Positions 17,801-24,374 of a DNA stretch of 64,000 nucleotides are shown here, in pieces. The notes beneath the pieces were generated by a model. That model worked only from the letters and a program-made list of their open reading frames with translations, had not been told where the DNA came from and did no database searches. The stretch spans positions 6,742,501 through 6,806,500 of the forward strand of contig NZ_CP166850.1 in assembly GCF_041346945.1 (NCBI RefSeq), given 5' to 3'. This DNA comes from Amycolatopsis sp. cg9 (GTDB taxonomy: Bacteria > Actinomycetota > Actinomycetes > Mycobacteriales > Pseudonocardiaceae). Made by a program: the position numbers and the translations under genes. Each line of letters opens with the position of its first letter. Position 1 is the first letter of the stretch.

Positions 17801-18019
17801 GCCGCCGGGGCGACCGGGGCCGCCGGTTCGTCGATGGCCGGCATGCCGGGCATGGGCGCCATGGGCGGCCACGGCGCCGGCGGGGGAGACACCGAACGCA
17901 AGTCGCCCGCCTACCGGATCGAAGGCGCCGTCTTCGACAACCTCGGTGAGCCCGGCCGCCGGATCATCGGCTCGCTGCACGACGACGAAGACCCGCCGTC
18001 CGCCCGCCGGACCTGGTAA
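14879..18019 (+). CDS. Large Gly/Ser-rich WxG-motif protein with internal repeats, probable ESX-type surface protein
   Basis: A 1046-residue protein, novel to me. Residues 1-390 are charged and helical, with an ESX-like TWSGAGADAASDTYNDK motif at Trp216. Residues about 395-556 are a Gly/Ser linker. Three related segments follow (AAEEAKQKASDALKEFSGPG and two variants), each 25-35 residues long and separated by Gly/Ser stretches. Next come two Asp-rich turns (DTDGDGKPDS, DKDGDGKPDA; about residues 733-766) that resemble calcium-binding loops, then an acidic region and a Gly/Ala/Pro tail. There is no signal peptide. The start at 14879 overlaps the previous stop (TGATG). A role in cell-surface assembly is inferred from composition and neighbours. 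Confidence 0.75.
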   Translation: MADEKKKWSDVKALLDDPSVPAGQKSALISSWLRENPPPPPFLADQEPDEIKQKRQEAEKYANAYNANPLFAGQSVDEAFDKAKQSGDQNSYNEDQEKKAVDDGKSKLDGTQPPASGDDGSTSGTKTSDEIFDAAAPALKLFETFGSLLAKIPADCRGNTRALDLDKDIRAPFDEQRGISFADFVADAAHFKRGSETVDRTVQDTGSQLGTLYQTWSGAGADAASDTYNDKIQPKAAKLSQTLGNASEATKNTATTVFQLCKGKADAVIGMYTDLVGKADYTMAQKVVAVASGEHGNEQDLAQIAGWMDLNFGTNLVKTLNDQGCCDGDEIKKHGQDLAKQWIQNQFNPDMWDRLYKGFEKTCKDTKDLVDQAYDALDKVMGGIKNEFEGVSMPGGSGSGAPGGSGTAGGSGGGPGGSGSGSGSGSGGSGGGSGSGSGGSGDGSGSGSGGSGSGSGSGSGGSGSGGGGGPVPSIPDTGSGSGTPGAGAGGGSGTDLPSGADGSGSGSGSGGGSGSGSGAGGGGPIPSIPDGSAGGGGSVGGGSGSSGGSGSGGGDDGAAQAEAAKQQAAQAAEEAKQKASDALKEFSGPGIQTDSGEGAGGLGGGSGSGSGPGGGSGSGSGSGSDDTSPSSTPSPSASGQDAAAAAAEAAKKKAADALSEFSGPGIQTDDGAGGLGGGSGSGGGGDSGSGSGDDGKAAAEQAAEDAKNKAADALKGLDGDPIKTEPGDTGLDTDGDGKPDSLLGDGKDVDKDGDGKPDAKGDDDPDVLKVKQGDKTFEMTEPDHDGKMDIKVGDGPGDPKDFKLDWSGDGKSGDGPQGTDDDCYRPGPDGKIHIRDGDLKITAERPDGADGPTVVTVDDGTGKPTTYTLGEDGKPSDALGDTPSKKLDDDLPTHRGTLEDLKPHDGGDTGGGAHGGGGSPSPAGIGGGSHGGAGVTGAGFDPGGAGLGDSPVSGGAHTGAGAAQPQPAGAFAPAAAGATGAAGSSMAGMPGMGAMGGHGAGGGDTERKSPAYRIEGAVFDNLGEPGRRIIGSLHDDEDPPSARRTW
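16062..16545 (+). repeat. Low-complexity Gly/Ser-encoding repeat tract
   Basis: About 480 bp made of short, imperfect tandem units built on ggctcgggtggttcgggc-like hexamers. It encodes (GS)n and GGS repeats with two short PVPSIPD/PIPSIPD interruptions. It lies inside the 1046-residue gene and probably varies in length by slippage. Confidence 0.8.
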
Positions 18020-18028
18020 GGAGGACGC

Positions 18029-18406
18029 ATGAGCGACATCGCCGGGATGAAGGCCGAGCTGGACGGTCTCGTCCGCGAGCAGGCCGATCGCCGTGCCTTG
18101 CGCGAACAGCAGGGCGAGGAGATCAAGGCCCGCTCGCAGGAGTACATGACCAAGCAGGTCCAGGCGGCCGAGCGGTACGTGCAGCACATCCGCGAGGTCG
18201 CGCAGCGCAAGACGAAGTCCGGCTGGAGCACCGACCGGTCCCACGCCGAGCCGGCCTCCGCCTTCGATGCGGAGGAGTACCCCGGCCCGGGCGGGTTCGC
18301 GCCGGCCCCGGCGCCGTCCCCGCGGCCGGTTCGGGACGAGCCGCGGCCCGCCCGCCGTCCGCGGGCGGCCGTCGAGGAAGAAGAGGACTTCAACAACCCC
18401 TGGTGA
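18029..18406 (+). CDS. Small charged protein of unknown function, last gene of the acyl-ligase/ESX-like operon
   Basis: A 125-residue protein. Residues 1-60 are a predicted charged helix (MSDIAGMKAELDGLVREQAD onward). The rest is Pro/Ala/Arg-rich and disordered, ending in EEEEDFNNPW. TAAGGAGG lies just before the ATG, 9 bp after the stop of the large Gly/Ser protein, so it belongs to the same operon. The helical head plus disordered tail would suit a chaperone or linker of the upstream secreted proteins, but that is only a guess. I do not recognise a family. Confidence 0.65.
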   Translation: MSDIAGMKAELDGLVREQADRRALREQQGEEIKARSQEYMTKQVQAAERYVQHIREVAQRKTKSGWSTDRSHAEPASAFDAEEYPGPGGFAPAPAPSPRPVRDEPRPARRPRAAVEEEEDFNNPW

Positions 18407-19181
18407 CCGGCGTCCAGACGTCGACGGCGATCTCGCCGGACCGTTCGGCGTACGTCCCGGGCAGCAGCTGCCGGAGTTCCGCTTCGAACTCCGGCAGCCG
18501 GTCGCCGAACAGGTGGGGTGCCGCGCTGGACAACGAGAAGACGCTGTCGACGACCTCGTCCGCGGTGCGGGTGACCGCTTGGCCCGGGACCGCGAACCGC
18601 CTCGGCCCGGTGAACCCCGCGGCGCGGTAGACGTCGGCTTCCCCGCCGGCGGTGCCGCCGGGCAGGGAGCCCCGGCCCGCGCGCCGCACCGGGCCGAGGT
18701 ACTTCCGGACCAGCTCGGTGATCGCCGCCCGCGGCACGGTTCCTTCGGCGCCTTCGTGCGTCGTCGCGTGGACGTGGGCGAGGACGCCGCCCGGCGCCAG
18801 CATCCCGCGCACCGCCGCGGCCACCCGCGGCCGGTCCAGCCAGTGGAACGACTGGGCGAACGTCACCAGCCGGAACTCCCCGAGCCCGGCCGGCAGCTCT
18901 TCGGCCCGCCGGTGCACCCACCGGCAGCTCCCGGTGTCGAGCCGGGCGGCTTCGCGGAGCATGTCCGCGTCCGCGTCGAGCCCGACCGCTTCGGCGAAGT
19001 GCGGCGCCAGCAGCAGCGTCAGCGAGCCCGGTCCGCAGCCGACGTCGAGCAGCCGCCCGGAGCCGTCCAGCCCCAGCGCGGCGGCGAACGCCGCGCCGAG
19101 CGCCGCCGGGTAGGGGAGCCGGCCGCGCGCGTAGTGCGCGGCGCTGCCGGCGTACAGGGTCGCGTCCCACTCCCAGGTCAC
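18390..19181 (-). CDS. Class I SAM-dependent methyltransferase
   Basis: A 263-residue protein with the Rossmann motif I LLDVGCGPGSL, an acidic residue after motif II (AVGLDADADML) and the post-I motif FRLVTFAQSFHWLDR. It resembles UbiE/BioC-like small-molecule methyltransferases; the substrate is unknown. The start is placed at the GTG at 19181 because family members start at TWEWDATLYAG. The longer ATG at 19223 would overlap the start codon of the divergent glucosidase gene. Its 3' end overlaps the convergent small gene by 17 bp. Confidence 0.82.
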   Translation of the reverse strand: MTWEWDATLYAGSAAHYARGRLPYPAALGAAFAAALGLDGSGRLLDVGCGPGSLTLLLAPHFAEAVGLDADADMLREAARLDTGSCRWVHRRAEELPAGLGEFRLVTFAQSFHWLDRPRVAAAVRGMLAPGGVLAHVHATTHEGAEGTVPRAAITELVRKYLGPVRRAGRGSLPGGTAGGEADVYRAAGFTGPRRFAVPGQAVTRTADEVVDSVFSLSSAAPHLFGDRLPEFEAELRQLLPGTYAERSGEIAVDVWTPVTRGC

Positions 19182-19221
19182 GTGCCGAGCGTAGGCCACC
19201 GGGTCCCGGATACTCGGTGTC

Positions 19222-20781
19222 ATGGACGCGAATTGGTGGCGGGACGCCGTGGTTTACGAAGTCTACGTACGCAGCTTCGCCGACTCGAACGGCGACGGCA
19301 CCGGCGATCTCGCCGGGCTGCGCTCGAGGCTGGGGTACCTGGCCGAACTCGGGATCGACGCCGTGTGGACCACGCCGTGGTACCGCTCGCCGATGGTCGA
19401 CGGCGGGTACGACGTCGAAGACCACCGCGAAGCCGACCCGCTGTTCGGCAGCGACTACGACGTGCCGGAACTGGTCGCCGAAGCGCACCGGCTCGGGCTG
19501 CGGGTGCTGATCGACGTCGTGCCGAACCACACTTCCGACCGCCACCGCTGGTTCCGGGCCGCGCTGGCCGCCGGGCCCGGCGCGCCCGAACGCGCGCGCT
19601 ACCACTTCCGGCCGGGCCGCGGCCCCGGTGGCGAGCTGCCGCCGACCGACTGGCGCAGCGTCTTCGGCGGGCCCGCCTGGACCCGCGTGGCCGACGGCGA
19701 GTGGTACCTGCACCTGTTCGCCCCCGAGCAGCCCGACCTGAACTGGGACCACCCCGAGGTCCGCGCCGAATTCGAAGACCTGCTGCGGTTCTGGTTCGCC
19801 CGCGGGGTCGACGGCGTCCGCATCGACGTCGCCCACGGCCTGCTCAAGGACCCGGCGTTCCCCGACCTCGGCGCCGACGAGGAGGAGATCGCGCAGCCGC
19901 CGGACCGCAGCGGGCACCCGCACTGGGACCTCGACGGCGTCCACGACATCTACCGCGCGTGGCGGAAGGTCGCCGGCGAGTTCGGCCCGGACCGGGTGTT
20001 CGTCGCCGAAGCGTGGGTCGACCGGCCGGACCGCCTCGCCCGGTACGTCCGCCCGGACGAGCTGCACACCGCGTTCAACTTCGACTTCCTGCGCTGCGAC
20101 TGGGATGCCGCGGCCCTGCGCGAGGTGATCGACCGGACGCTCGACGCCCTCGGCGCGGTCGGCGCGCCCGCGACCTGGGTGCTGTCCAACCACGACGTCG
20201 TCCGGCACGTGACGCGGTTCGGCGATCCGCGCCGGGCCCGGGCCGCGCTGCTGCTCATGCTCGCCCTGCCCGGCGGCGCCTACCTGTACCAGGGCGAGGA
20301 GCTGGGCCTGGAGGAGGTCGAGGACCTGCCCGAGGAGGTGCTCGCCGACCCGACGTGGGAACGCTCCGGTCACACCCGCCGCGGCCGCGACGGCTGCCGC
20401 GTGCCGCTGCCGTGGTCGGGCTCGGCGCCGCCGTTCGGCTTCACCGGCGGCGACGCGCCGACGTGGCTGCCGCAGCCCGCCCACTGGCGGACGCTGACCG
20501 CGGCGGCCCAGGCGGGCGACCCGGACTCGATGCTGAGCCTCTACCGCGCCGCCCTCGCCCAGCGCCGGGAGCACCCCGCGCTGGGCGACGGGACGATGAC
20601 GTGGCTGCCCGCCCCGGACGGCGTGCTGTCCTTCACGCGGGAGCCCGGGTTCGGGTGCGTGGTGAACCTGTCCGCCGAGCCGTACGCGCTGCCGGACGGT
20701 GTCCGGGTGCTGCTCGCGAGCGGTCCGCTCGGCGGCGGCCGCGTGCCGCCGGACGGCGCGGTGTGGCTCGCCAGGAGTTGA
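19222..20781 (+). CDS. Glycoside hydrolase family 13 alpha-glucosidase-type enzyme
   Basis: A 519-residue cytoplasmic (no signal peptide) GH13 enzyme. Conserved regions are DVVPNHTS, GVRIDVAH with the nucleophile Asp202, VFVAEAW with the acid/base Glu263, and LSNHDVVRH with Asp325. The N-terminus WWRDAVVYEVYVRSFADSNG is typical of oligo-1,6-glucosidase/alpha-glucosidase members. It should hydrolyse alpha-linked glucosides such as maltose-type or isomaltose-type oligosaccharides. It stands alone, divergent from a methyltransferase, with no sugar transporter beside it. Confidence 0.88.
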   Translation: MDANWWRDAVVYEVYVRSFADSNGDGTGDLAGLRSRLGYLAELGIDAVWTTPWYRSPMVDGGYDVEDHREADPLFGSDYDVPELVAEAHRLGLRVLIDVVPNHTSDRHRWFRAALAAGPGAPERARYHFRPGRGPGGELPPTDWRSVFGGPAWTRVADGEWYLHLFAPEQPDLNWDHPEVRAEFEDLLRFWFARGVDGVRIDVAHGLLKDPAFPDLGADEEEIAQPPDRSGHPHWDLDGVHDIYRAWRKVAGEFGPDRVFVAEAWVDRPDRLARYVRPDELHTAFNFDFLRCDWDAAALREVIDRTLDALGAVGAPATWVLSNHDVVRHVTRFGDPRRARAALLLMLALPGGAYLYQGEELGLEEVEDLPEEVLADPTWERSGHTRRGRDGCRVPLPWSGSAPPFGFTGGDAPTWLPQPAHWRTLTAAAQAGDPDSMLSLYRAALAQRREHPALGDGTMTWLPAPDGVLSFTREPGFGCVVNLSAEPYALPDGVRVLLASGPLGGGRVPPDGAVWLARS

Positions 20782-20813
20782 ACGGGCATCACCCGGAAGA
20801 GTTGGGTGGAGCG

Positions 20814-20839
20814 GTGTGAACGCGGACGCGGCGGGGTAA
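20814..20839 (+). promoter_or_regulatory. Weak sigma-B/F-like promoter candidate
   Basis: GTGT (20814-20817) and GGGTAA (20834-20839) are spaced by 16 bp. This loosely matches the actinobacterial general-stress consensus GTTT-N14-17-GGGTAT. It lies 44 bp upstream of the ATG at 20883. The -35 part is degenerate, so this is a weak call. Confidence 0.3.
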
Positions 20840-20882
20840 CCGGTCGCGTCCACCGCACCCCGACCGAGCCGGAGGTCCTCCG

Positions 20883-21071
20883 ATGCCCGTGCGCACCGCC
20901 GCCCCGCCCGCCACCGACGTCGTCGGCCTGGCGCTCGAAGTCCTCGCGGCACAAGGGCTGACCCGGCCGGCCGCGCACGCGGCCCTCGTGGCGATGGCGC
21001 GGGAGCGGGGCCTGCCGGTGACGCGCTGCGCGGCGCTCGTCGTGGCCGCGGTCGACGGGCGGGCGGGCTGA
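20883..21071 (+). CDS. Small ANTAR-like helical protein
   Basis: A 62-residue protein preceded by GGAGGT with 6-nt spacing. The helices ALEVLAAQGLTRPAAHAALV and ARERGLPVTRCAALVV resemble the three-helix ANTAR RNA-binding domain without a sensory domain, but the match is loose. Two complete GAF-ANTAR genes lie within 3.3 kb. The stop overlaps the next ATG (TGATG), so it is coupled to the small membrane protein. Function unknown. Confidence 0.6.
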   Translation: MPVRTAAPPATDVVGLALEVLAAQGLTRPAAHAALVAMARERGLPVTRCAALVVAAVDGRAG

Positions 21072-21256
21072 TGGCCGTCACCGGCGGGTTTTCGCGGACC
21101 GGGAACGACGACACGGCGGCGGTGGGCGGGGGCGTGCTGCTCGCGGTCGGGCTGGTGGTCGCGTTCTTCACCTGGTGGTCGTGGTGGACCGCGGCGGGGA
21201 TCGCGCTGGCCGCCGCCGGCGCGGTGTGGCTGGCGGTGGCGAACCGGAACGGGTGA
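21071..21256 (+). CDS. Small two-span membrane protein
   Basis: A 61-residue protein with two hydrophobic helices, GGGVLLAVGLVVAFFTWWSW and an Ala-rich second span ending in VWLAVANRNG. It is coupled to the preceding ANTAR-like gene by a TGATG overlap. No family recognised; such mini-proteins are common beside stress regulators in this group. Confidence 0.6.
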   Translation: MAVTGGFSRTGNDDTAAVGGGVLLAVGLVVAFFTWWSWWTAAGIALAAAGAVWLAVANRNG

Positions 21257-21264
21257 CGGGTGCG

Positions 21265-22107
21265 TCAGGCGTGTACCGGCTCCAGCTTCCGGGGCCGCAA
21301 CCGGTCGAGGCCGGAGCGGGACAGGCGGGGCCGGCCGCCCGCGTGCTCGGTCGTCGCCGCGGCCGCCGCGACCGCGAGGCTCGCCGCCGTCTCCAGCGGG
21401 TGACGGCGGGTGAGCGCCGCGGTCAGGGTCGCCACCAGCGCGTCCCCGGCGCCGGTCCGGTCGACGACGTCGGTCTCGACGTGCGGCACGAACCACGTCC
21501 CCACCGCTCCGGCGAAGAGGTTCCCTTCGTCTCCCACTTCCAGGACGACCAGCGCCGGTCCGCGCCGCCGGAGGTCCGCGGCGGCCCGGGCGGCCGCGGC
21601 GACGTCCGGCACCGGCTGCCCGGTGAGCAGCTCGGCCTCGTGGCCGTCCGCGCGGACGACGTCGGCGAGGGCGAGCAGGTCCGGGGTGAGCTCGTCGTCC
21701 CGGGGTGCGCCGTCCAGCACCACGCGGGTGCCCGCGGTGTGCGCCAGCCGCGCCGCCAGCAACGCCACCGCGGCGGGTTGCTGCAGCTGCACGATGAGGG
21801 AGCCGGCGGCCGAGATCGGCGCCGACGCGGCGAGGACGTCGGTCTCGGCGAGCAGCGTGCCGTCCGGGGCGTCCCCGAGCAACGCCGTCTCGGCGCCGGG
21901 GCGGCGGACGACGTGCGCCGTGCCGATCCGGTCGGCTCTGGCCTGCGCGAGCAGCGAGTCGCCCGCGCTGTCCCGGCCGACGACGCCGACCAGCGCCACC
22001 GACGTCCCGAGCTGGCTCAGGGCGAGGGCCTGGTTGGCGCCCTTCCCGCCGAGCTGGTCCTGGCGGTCGCGGGCGATCTGCCCGGCGACGACGACCTCGC
22101 TGAACAT
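21265..22107 (-). CDS. PfkB-family sugar kinase (ribokinase-like) with shortened N-terminus
   Basis: A 280-residue carbohydrate kinase. LGGKGANQALALSQLG and the C-terminal catalytic signature VVDRTGAGDALVATL (the GAGD Asp is the base) identify PfkB. In relatives about 20-25 residues (a beta-strand hairpin that contacts the sugar and forms part of the lid) separate VVVAGQIARD from the GGKGAN motif; here only RQDQL remains. The start is ATG 22107, stop-start coupled to a 7-codon open frame (22107-22130). A substrate cannot be assigned, and the deletion may impair activity. Confidence 0.75.
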   Translation of the reverse strand: MFSEVVVAGQIARDRQDQLGGKGANQALALSQLGTSVALVGVVGRDSAGDSLLAQARADRIGTAHVVRRPGAETALLGDAPDGTLLAETDVLAASAPISAAGSLIVQLQQPAAVALLAARLAHTAGTRVVLDGAPRDDELTPDLLALADVVRADGHEAELLTGQPVPDVAAAARAAADLRRRGPALVVLEVGDEGNLFAGAVGTWFVPHVETDVVDRTGAGDALVATLTAALTRRHPLETAASLAVAAAAATTEHAGGRPRLSRSGLDRLRPRKLEPVHA

Positions 22108-22130
22108 CACCGGTACCGGCGGTCGGTCAT
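22107..22130 (-). CDS. Seven-codon leader open reading frame upstream of the PfkB gene
   Basis: ATG at 22130 follows AGGAGG (22135-22140) by 4 nt, the best ribosome binding site in the region. It encodes MTDRRYR and ends TGA at 22107, overlapping the PfkB ATG (TGATG). The kinase ATG itself has no site at proper distance. The arrangement fits a translated leader that couples initiation, or the remains of the true N-terminus after a frameshift. Confidence 0.45.
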   Translation of the reverse strand: MTDRRYR

Positions 22131-22156
22131 GGTGCCTCCTCACGTCCACCGACCGG

Positions 22157-22183
22157 CTACCCGCCCGGGGGTGGCGGGAAAAC
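22157..22183 (-). promoter_or_regulatory. Sigma-B/F-like promoter for the PfkB gene
   Basis: On the minus strand GTTT (22183-22180) and GGGTAG (22162-22157) are 17 bp apart, close to the general-stress consensus GTTT-N14-17-GGGTAT. They lie 27 bp upstream of the leader ATG at 22130. Inferred from consensus only. Confidence 0.4.
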
Positions 22184-22293
22184 CGCTCATTCGGGTTGTG
22201 CGGTGGTCGTCCCGGCCGGTGTTGCGTCCGGCCGCCGGATGTGAACGTGCCCGGCTTGCGGTAAATCATGAAGCGGAACGGGTGGAGGTGTCG

Positions 22294-23061
22294 GTGACCG
22301 AAACGTTGATGAGCGCGGCCGACCGGTGGAAGCCGCTGACCGAGCTGCTGCAGGCGCTGCTCGAACGGATCGCCGTCGAGGTGCCGGGGTGCCTCGGCGC
22401 GGCGCTGACCGTCAGCCACGGCGACCGCCCGCCTCGGGTGCTGGCCACCGCGGGCGTCGCCGAACACCTCGTGCCCGCGCAGCTGGCCCGCGGCGGCCCG
22501 GTCGCGCTCGCGGCCGCCACCGGCGAGCCGGTCACGACGGACGACCTCTTCGGCGACCCGCGCTGGCCGGAGCTGACCCGGGACGCCGTGTTCGCGGACA
22601 TCCGGTACGAGGCGGTCCGGGGCGCGGTCGCGTTCCCGGGGTACTGGGACGACAGCGGCGCCTTCGTGCTGTCGGCGACGCTCGACCGGCCGCCCGGCGC
22701 CGGCCCGCTCGCGATCCTGCGGCGGTTCGAGAAGCTCACCGAAATGACCCTCGTCGTAGCCGAGACCGCCACCGCGGGCGATCCCGACCAGATGCTGGAA
22801 CTGCTGGCCTCCCGTGCCGCGATCGAACAGGCGAAGGGCGTGATCATGGCCGTCCGGCGGTGCCCGCCCGACGAGGCCTGGCAGACGCTGCGCCGGACGA
22901 GCCAGGAGTTCAACGTCAAGGTCCGTGAGCTGGCCGTCGCCCTGGTGGAGCACGTCGGCGGCGGGGTCGCGGCGCAGCCCGAAGGCACGCCCGAGATCCG
23001 GCCCGGCGCGGCGGCCCACCACGCGGCCGAACGGCTCTGGACGGCGTTCACCGCGAAATAG
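22294..23061 (+). CDS. GAF-ANTAR transcription antitermination regulator
   Basis: A 255-residue protein. Residues about 10-160 are a GAF-like sensory domain (AALTVSHGDRPPRVLATAGV, then a variable core). A C-terminal ANTAR domain has the typical SRAAIEQAKGVIMAVRRCPP and a final helix with VKVRELAVALVEHV. ANTAR domains bind paired RNA hairpins to block termination. The start chosen is the GTG at 22294, 5 nt after GGAGG; ATG 22309 is too far from it. A second GAF-ANTAR gene lies 560 bp downstream. Confidence 0.85.
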   Translation: MTETLMSAADRWKPLTELLQALLERIAVEVPGCLGAALTVSHGDRPPRVLATAGVAEHLVPAQLARGGPVALAAATGEPVTTDDLFGDPRWPELTRDAVFADIRYEAVRGAVAFPGYWDDSGAFVLSATLDRPPGAGPLAILRRFEKLTEMTLVVAETATAGDPDQMLELLASRAAIEQAKGVIMAVRRCPPDEAWQTLRRTSQEFNVKVRELAVALVEHVGGGVAAQPEGTPEIRPGAAAHHAAERLWTAFTAK

Positions 23062-23064
23062 GGC

Positions 23065-23089
23065 GTTTCCCCGCCGGGTGTTTGGGTAC
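23065..23089 (+). promoter_or_regulatory. Sigma-B/F-like promoter upstream of the first STAS gene
   Basis: GTTT (23065-23068) and GGGTAC (23084-23089) are separated by 15 bp, a good match to the actinobacterial general-stress sigma consensus. It starts 4 bp after the stop of the GAF-ANTAR gene and 67 bp before the GTG at 23156. Inferred. Confidence 0.5.
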
Positions 23090-23155
23090 CAAGACCCCGT
23101 CGTTGATCACCCGTCGCGTCGCCGGCCCAGCCGGCGCGGAAGGCCTGCCGAACCC

Positions 23156-23551
23156 GTGTCCCCCACACCACCGGTCCCGACCCGGTCCGCGCCGCTCACG
23201 GCGCGCCGGACGGCGTACCGCCCCGGTCTCCTCGTGCTGACCTTCGCCGGCGAGATCGACGCGCTGACCCTGCCGATCCTCGAGCGCGAGCTGGGCTCGG
23301 CCCCGCCGGGGACGACGGTGGCGGACCTGACGCACGTGGCGTTCGTCGGCCTGGCCGGCGCCCGCGCCCTGGCGGCGGCCGCCGAGCGCGCCGACGCCGA
23401 GGGCCGCCGCTTCTGCGTGGTGGCGAACAGCCGCACGCTCGCCCGGCTGTTCCGGGTGACCGGGCTGGCCGCGAGCGTCCCGATGTTCGCGTCCCTGTCC
23501 GACGCGCTGCGCGAGCTGCTGGCCACCGGGGTGCACGGCGCGGCCGGCTGA
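23156..23551 (+). CDS. STAS-domain protein (anti-anti-sigma-like)
   Basis: A 131-residue STAS domain. It has a strand LLVLTFAGEIDALTLPILER and the region TVADLTHVAFVGLAGARALA, where the phosphorylatable Ser of classical SpoIIAA-like antagonists is replaced (VGLAGA in place of D-S-S-G). Such members relay partner-switch signals or have lost the phosphorylation. The start is GTG. A promoter-like element lies upstream and a hairpin follows its stop. Confidence 0.78.
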   Translation: MSPTPPVPTRSAPLTARRTAYRPGLLVLTFAGEIDALTLPILERELGSAPPGTTVADLTHVAFVGLAGARALAAAAERADAEGRRFCVVANSRTLARLFRVTGLAASVPMFASLSDALRELLATGVHGAAG

Positions 23552-23558
23552 GCGGCGC

Positions 23559-23575
23559 GCCGGACATGGTCCGGC
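23559..23575 (+). terminator. Small hairpin after the STAS gene
   Basis: GCCGGAC (23559-23565) pairs with GTCCGGC (23569-23575) across a 3-nt loop, starting 8 bp after the stop at 23551. There is no U-tract. It would also sit in the leader of the following GAF-ANTAR gene, so a regulatory hairpin is possible. Confidence 0.35.
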
Positions 23576-23623
23576 CGGAAACGGGTACCCGGGGCGTCCT
23601 GCGGCCGACCGGGAGGAGCCGGA

Positions 23624-24358
23624 ATGGAACCCACCGCGACGGCCTCGCCGCTGTTCGACGAGGTCACCGGGGCGCTGGAAGCCCTCAGCTCCGTCCTGCA
23701 CGAGGAGGACGACTTCGAAATCCTGCTGCGGCACATCTGCCGGCAGGTGCGCCACGCGGTCCCCGGGGTGGACGAGGCGTCGATCACGCTGGTGACCGCG
23801 GCGGGCCCGCGCACCGCGTCGGCGACGAGCGACGTCGTGAGCGAGCTCGACGCCGACCAGTACCGCCTCGGTGACGGCCCCTGCCTCGAGGCGGTTCGCA
23901 GCGGCAAGATCGTCCGCACGGCGGTTTCCGACGCGGTCGAGCGCTGGCCGGCCTTCGCCGAGGGCGCCGAGGAGGCGGGGTTCGCCAGCTTCCTCGCCGC
24001 GCCGCTGGTGGCGGACGAGCAGTTCGCCGGCGCGGTCAACTGCTTCGGCCGCCAGGACGGCGGCTTCGCGGAGGTCGAAGCGCAACGGCTCGAGCTCTAC
24101 ACGGTGGCGGTGGAGGCGATCCTGCGCGTCTACCACCGGTACCTGCGCGCGCGGGACACCGCCGAGCACCTGCGGACGGCGCTGACCTCCCGCGCGGTGA
24201 TCGACCAGGCCAAGGGCATGCTGATGGCGATCCGCCGGATCGACGCCGACGACGCGTTCGCCCTGCTGGTGGACCAGTCGCAGCGGGAGAACACGAAGCT
24301 GCGCGAGGTCGCGGAGCGGTTCGTGGCCCGCGTGGTGTCCGGCGGCGCCGCGCCCTGA
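23624..24358 (+). CDS. GAF-ANTAR transcription antitermination regulator
   Basis: A 244-residue protein. A GAF domain (about 20-165) includes VDEASITLVTAAGPRTASAT and LGDGPCLEAVRSGKIVRT, the core that binds small ligands. A C-terminal ANTAR domain has SRAVIDQAKGMLMAIRRIDA and ENTKLREVAERFVARVV. It is likely a stress-sensing RNA-binding antiterminator. GGGAGGAG precedes the ATG. It is followed 16 bp later by the LigD-type polymerase gene and may be co-transcribed with it. Confidence 0.87.
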   Translation: MEPTATASPLFDEVTGALEALSSVLHEEDDFEILLRHICRQVRHAVPGVDEASITLVTAAGPRTASATSDVVSELDADQYRLGDGPCLEAVRSGKIVRTAVSDAVERWPAFAEGAEEAGFASFLAAPLVADEQFAGAVNCFGRQDGGFAEVEAQRLELYTVAVEAILRVYHRYLRARDTAEHLRTALTSRAVIDQAKGMLMAIRRIDADDAFALLVDQSQRENTKLREVAERFVARVVSGGAAP

Positions 24359-24374
24359 CCGGTACCTTGGTGGC

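Noticed and set aside
19222..19223. Methyltransferase starting at ATG 19223
   Set aside because: It would share bases with the divergent glucosidase start; the GTG at 19181 fits family N-termini and leaves room for promoters.
17911..21171. Long minus-strand frame of more than 1000 codons
   Set aside because: It covers the glucosidase and methyltransferase genes in other frames and shows no domain.
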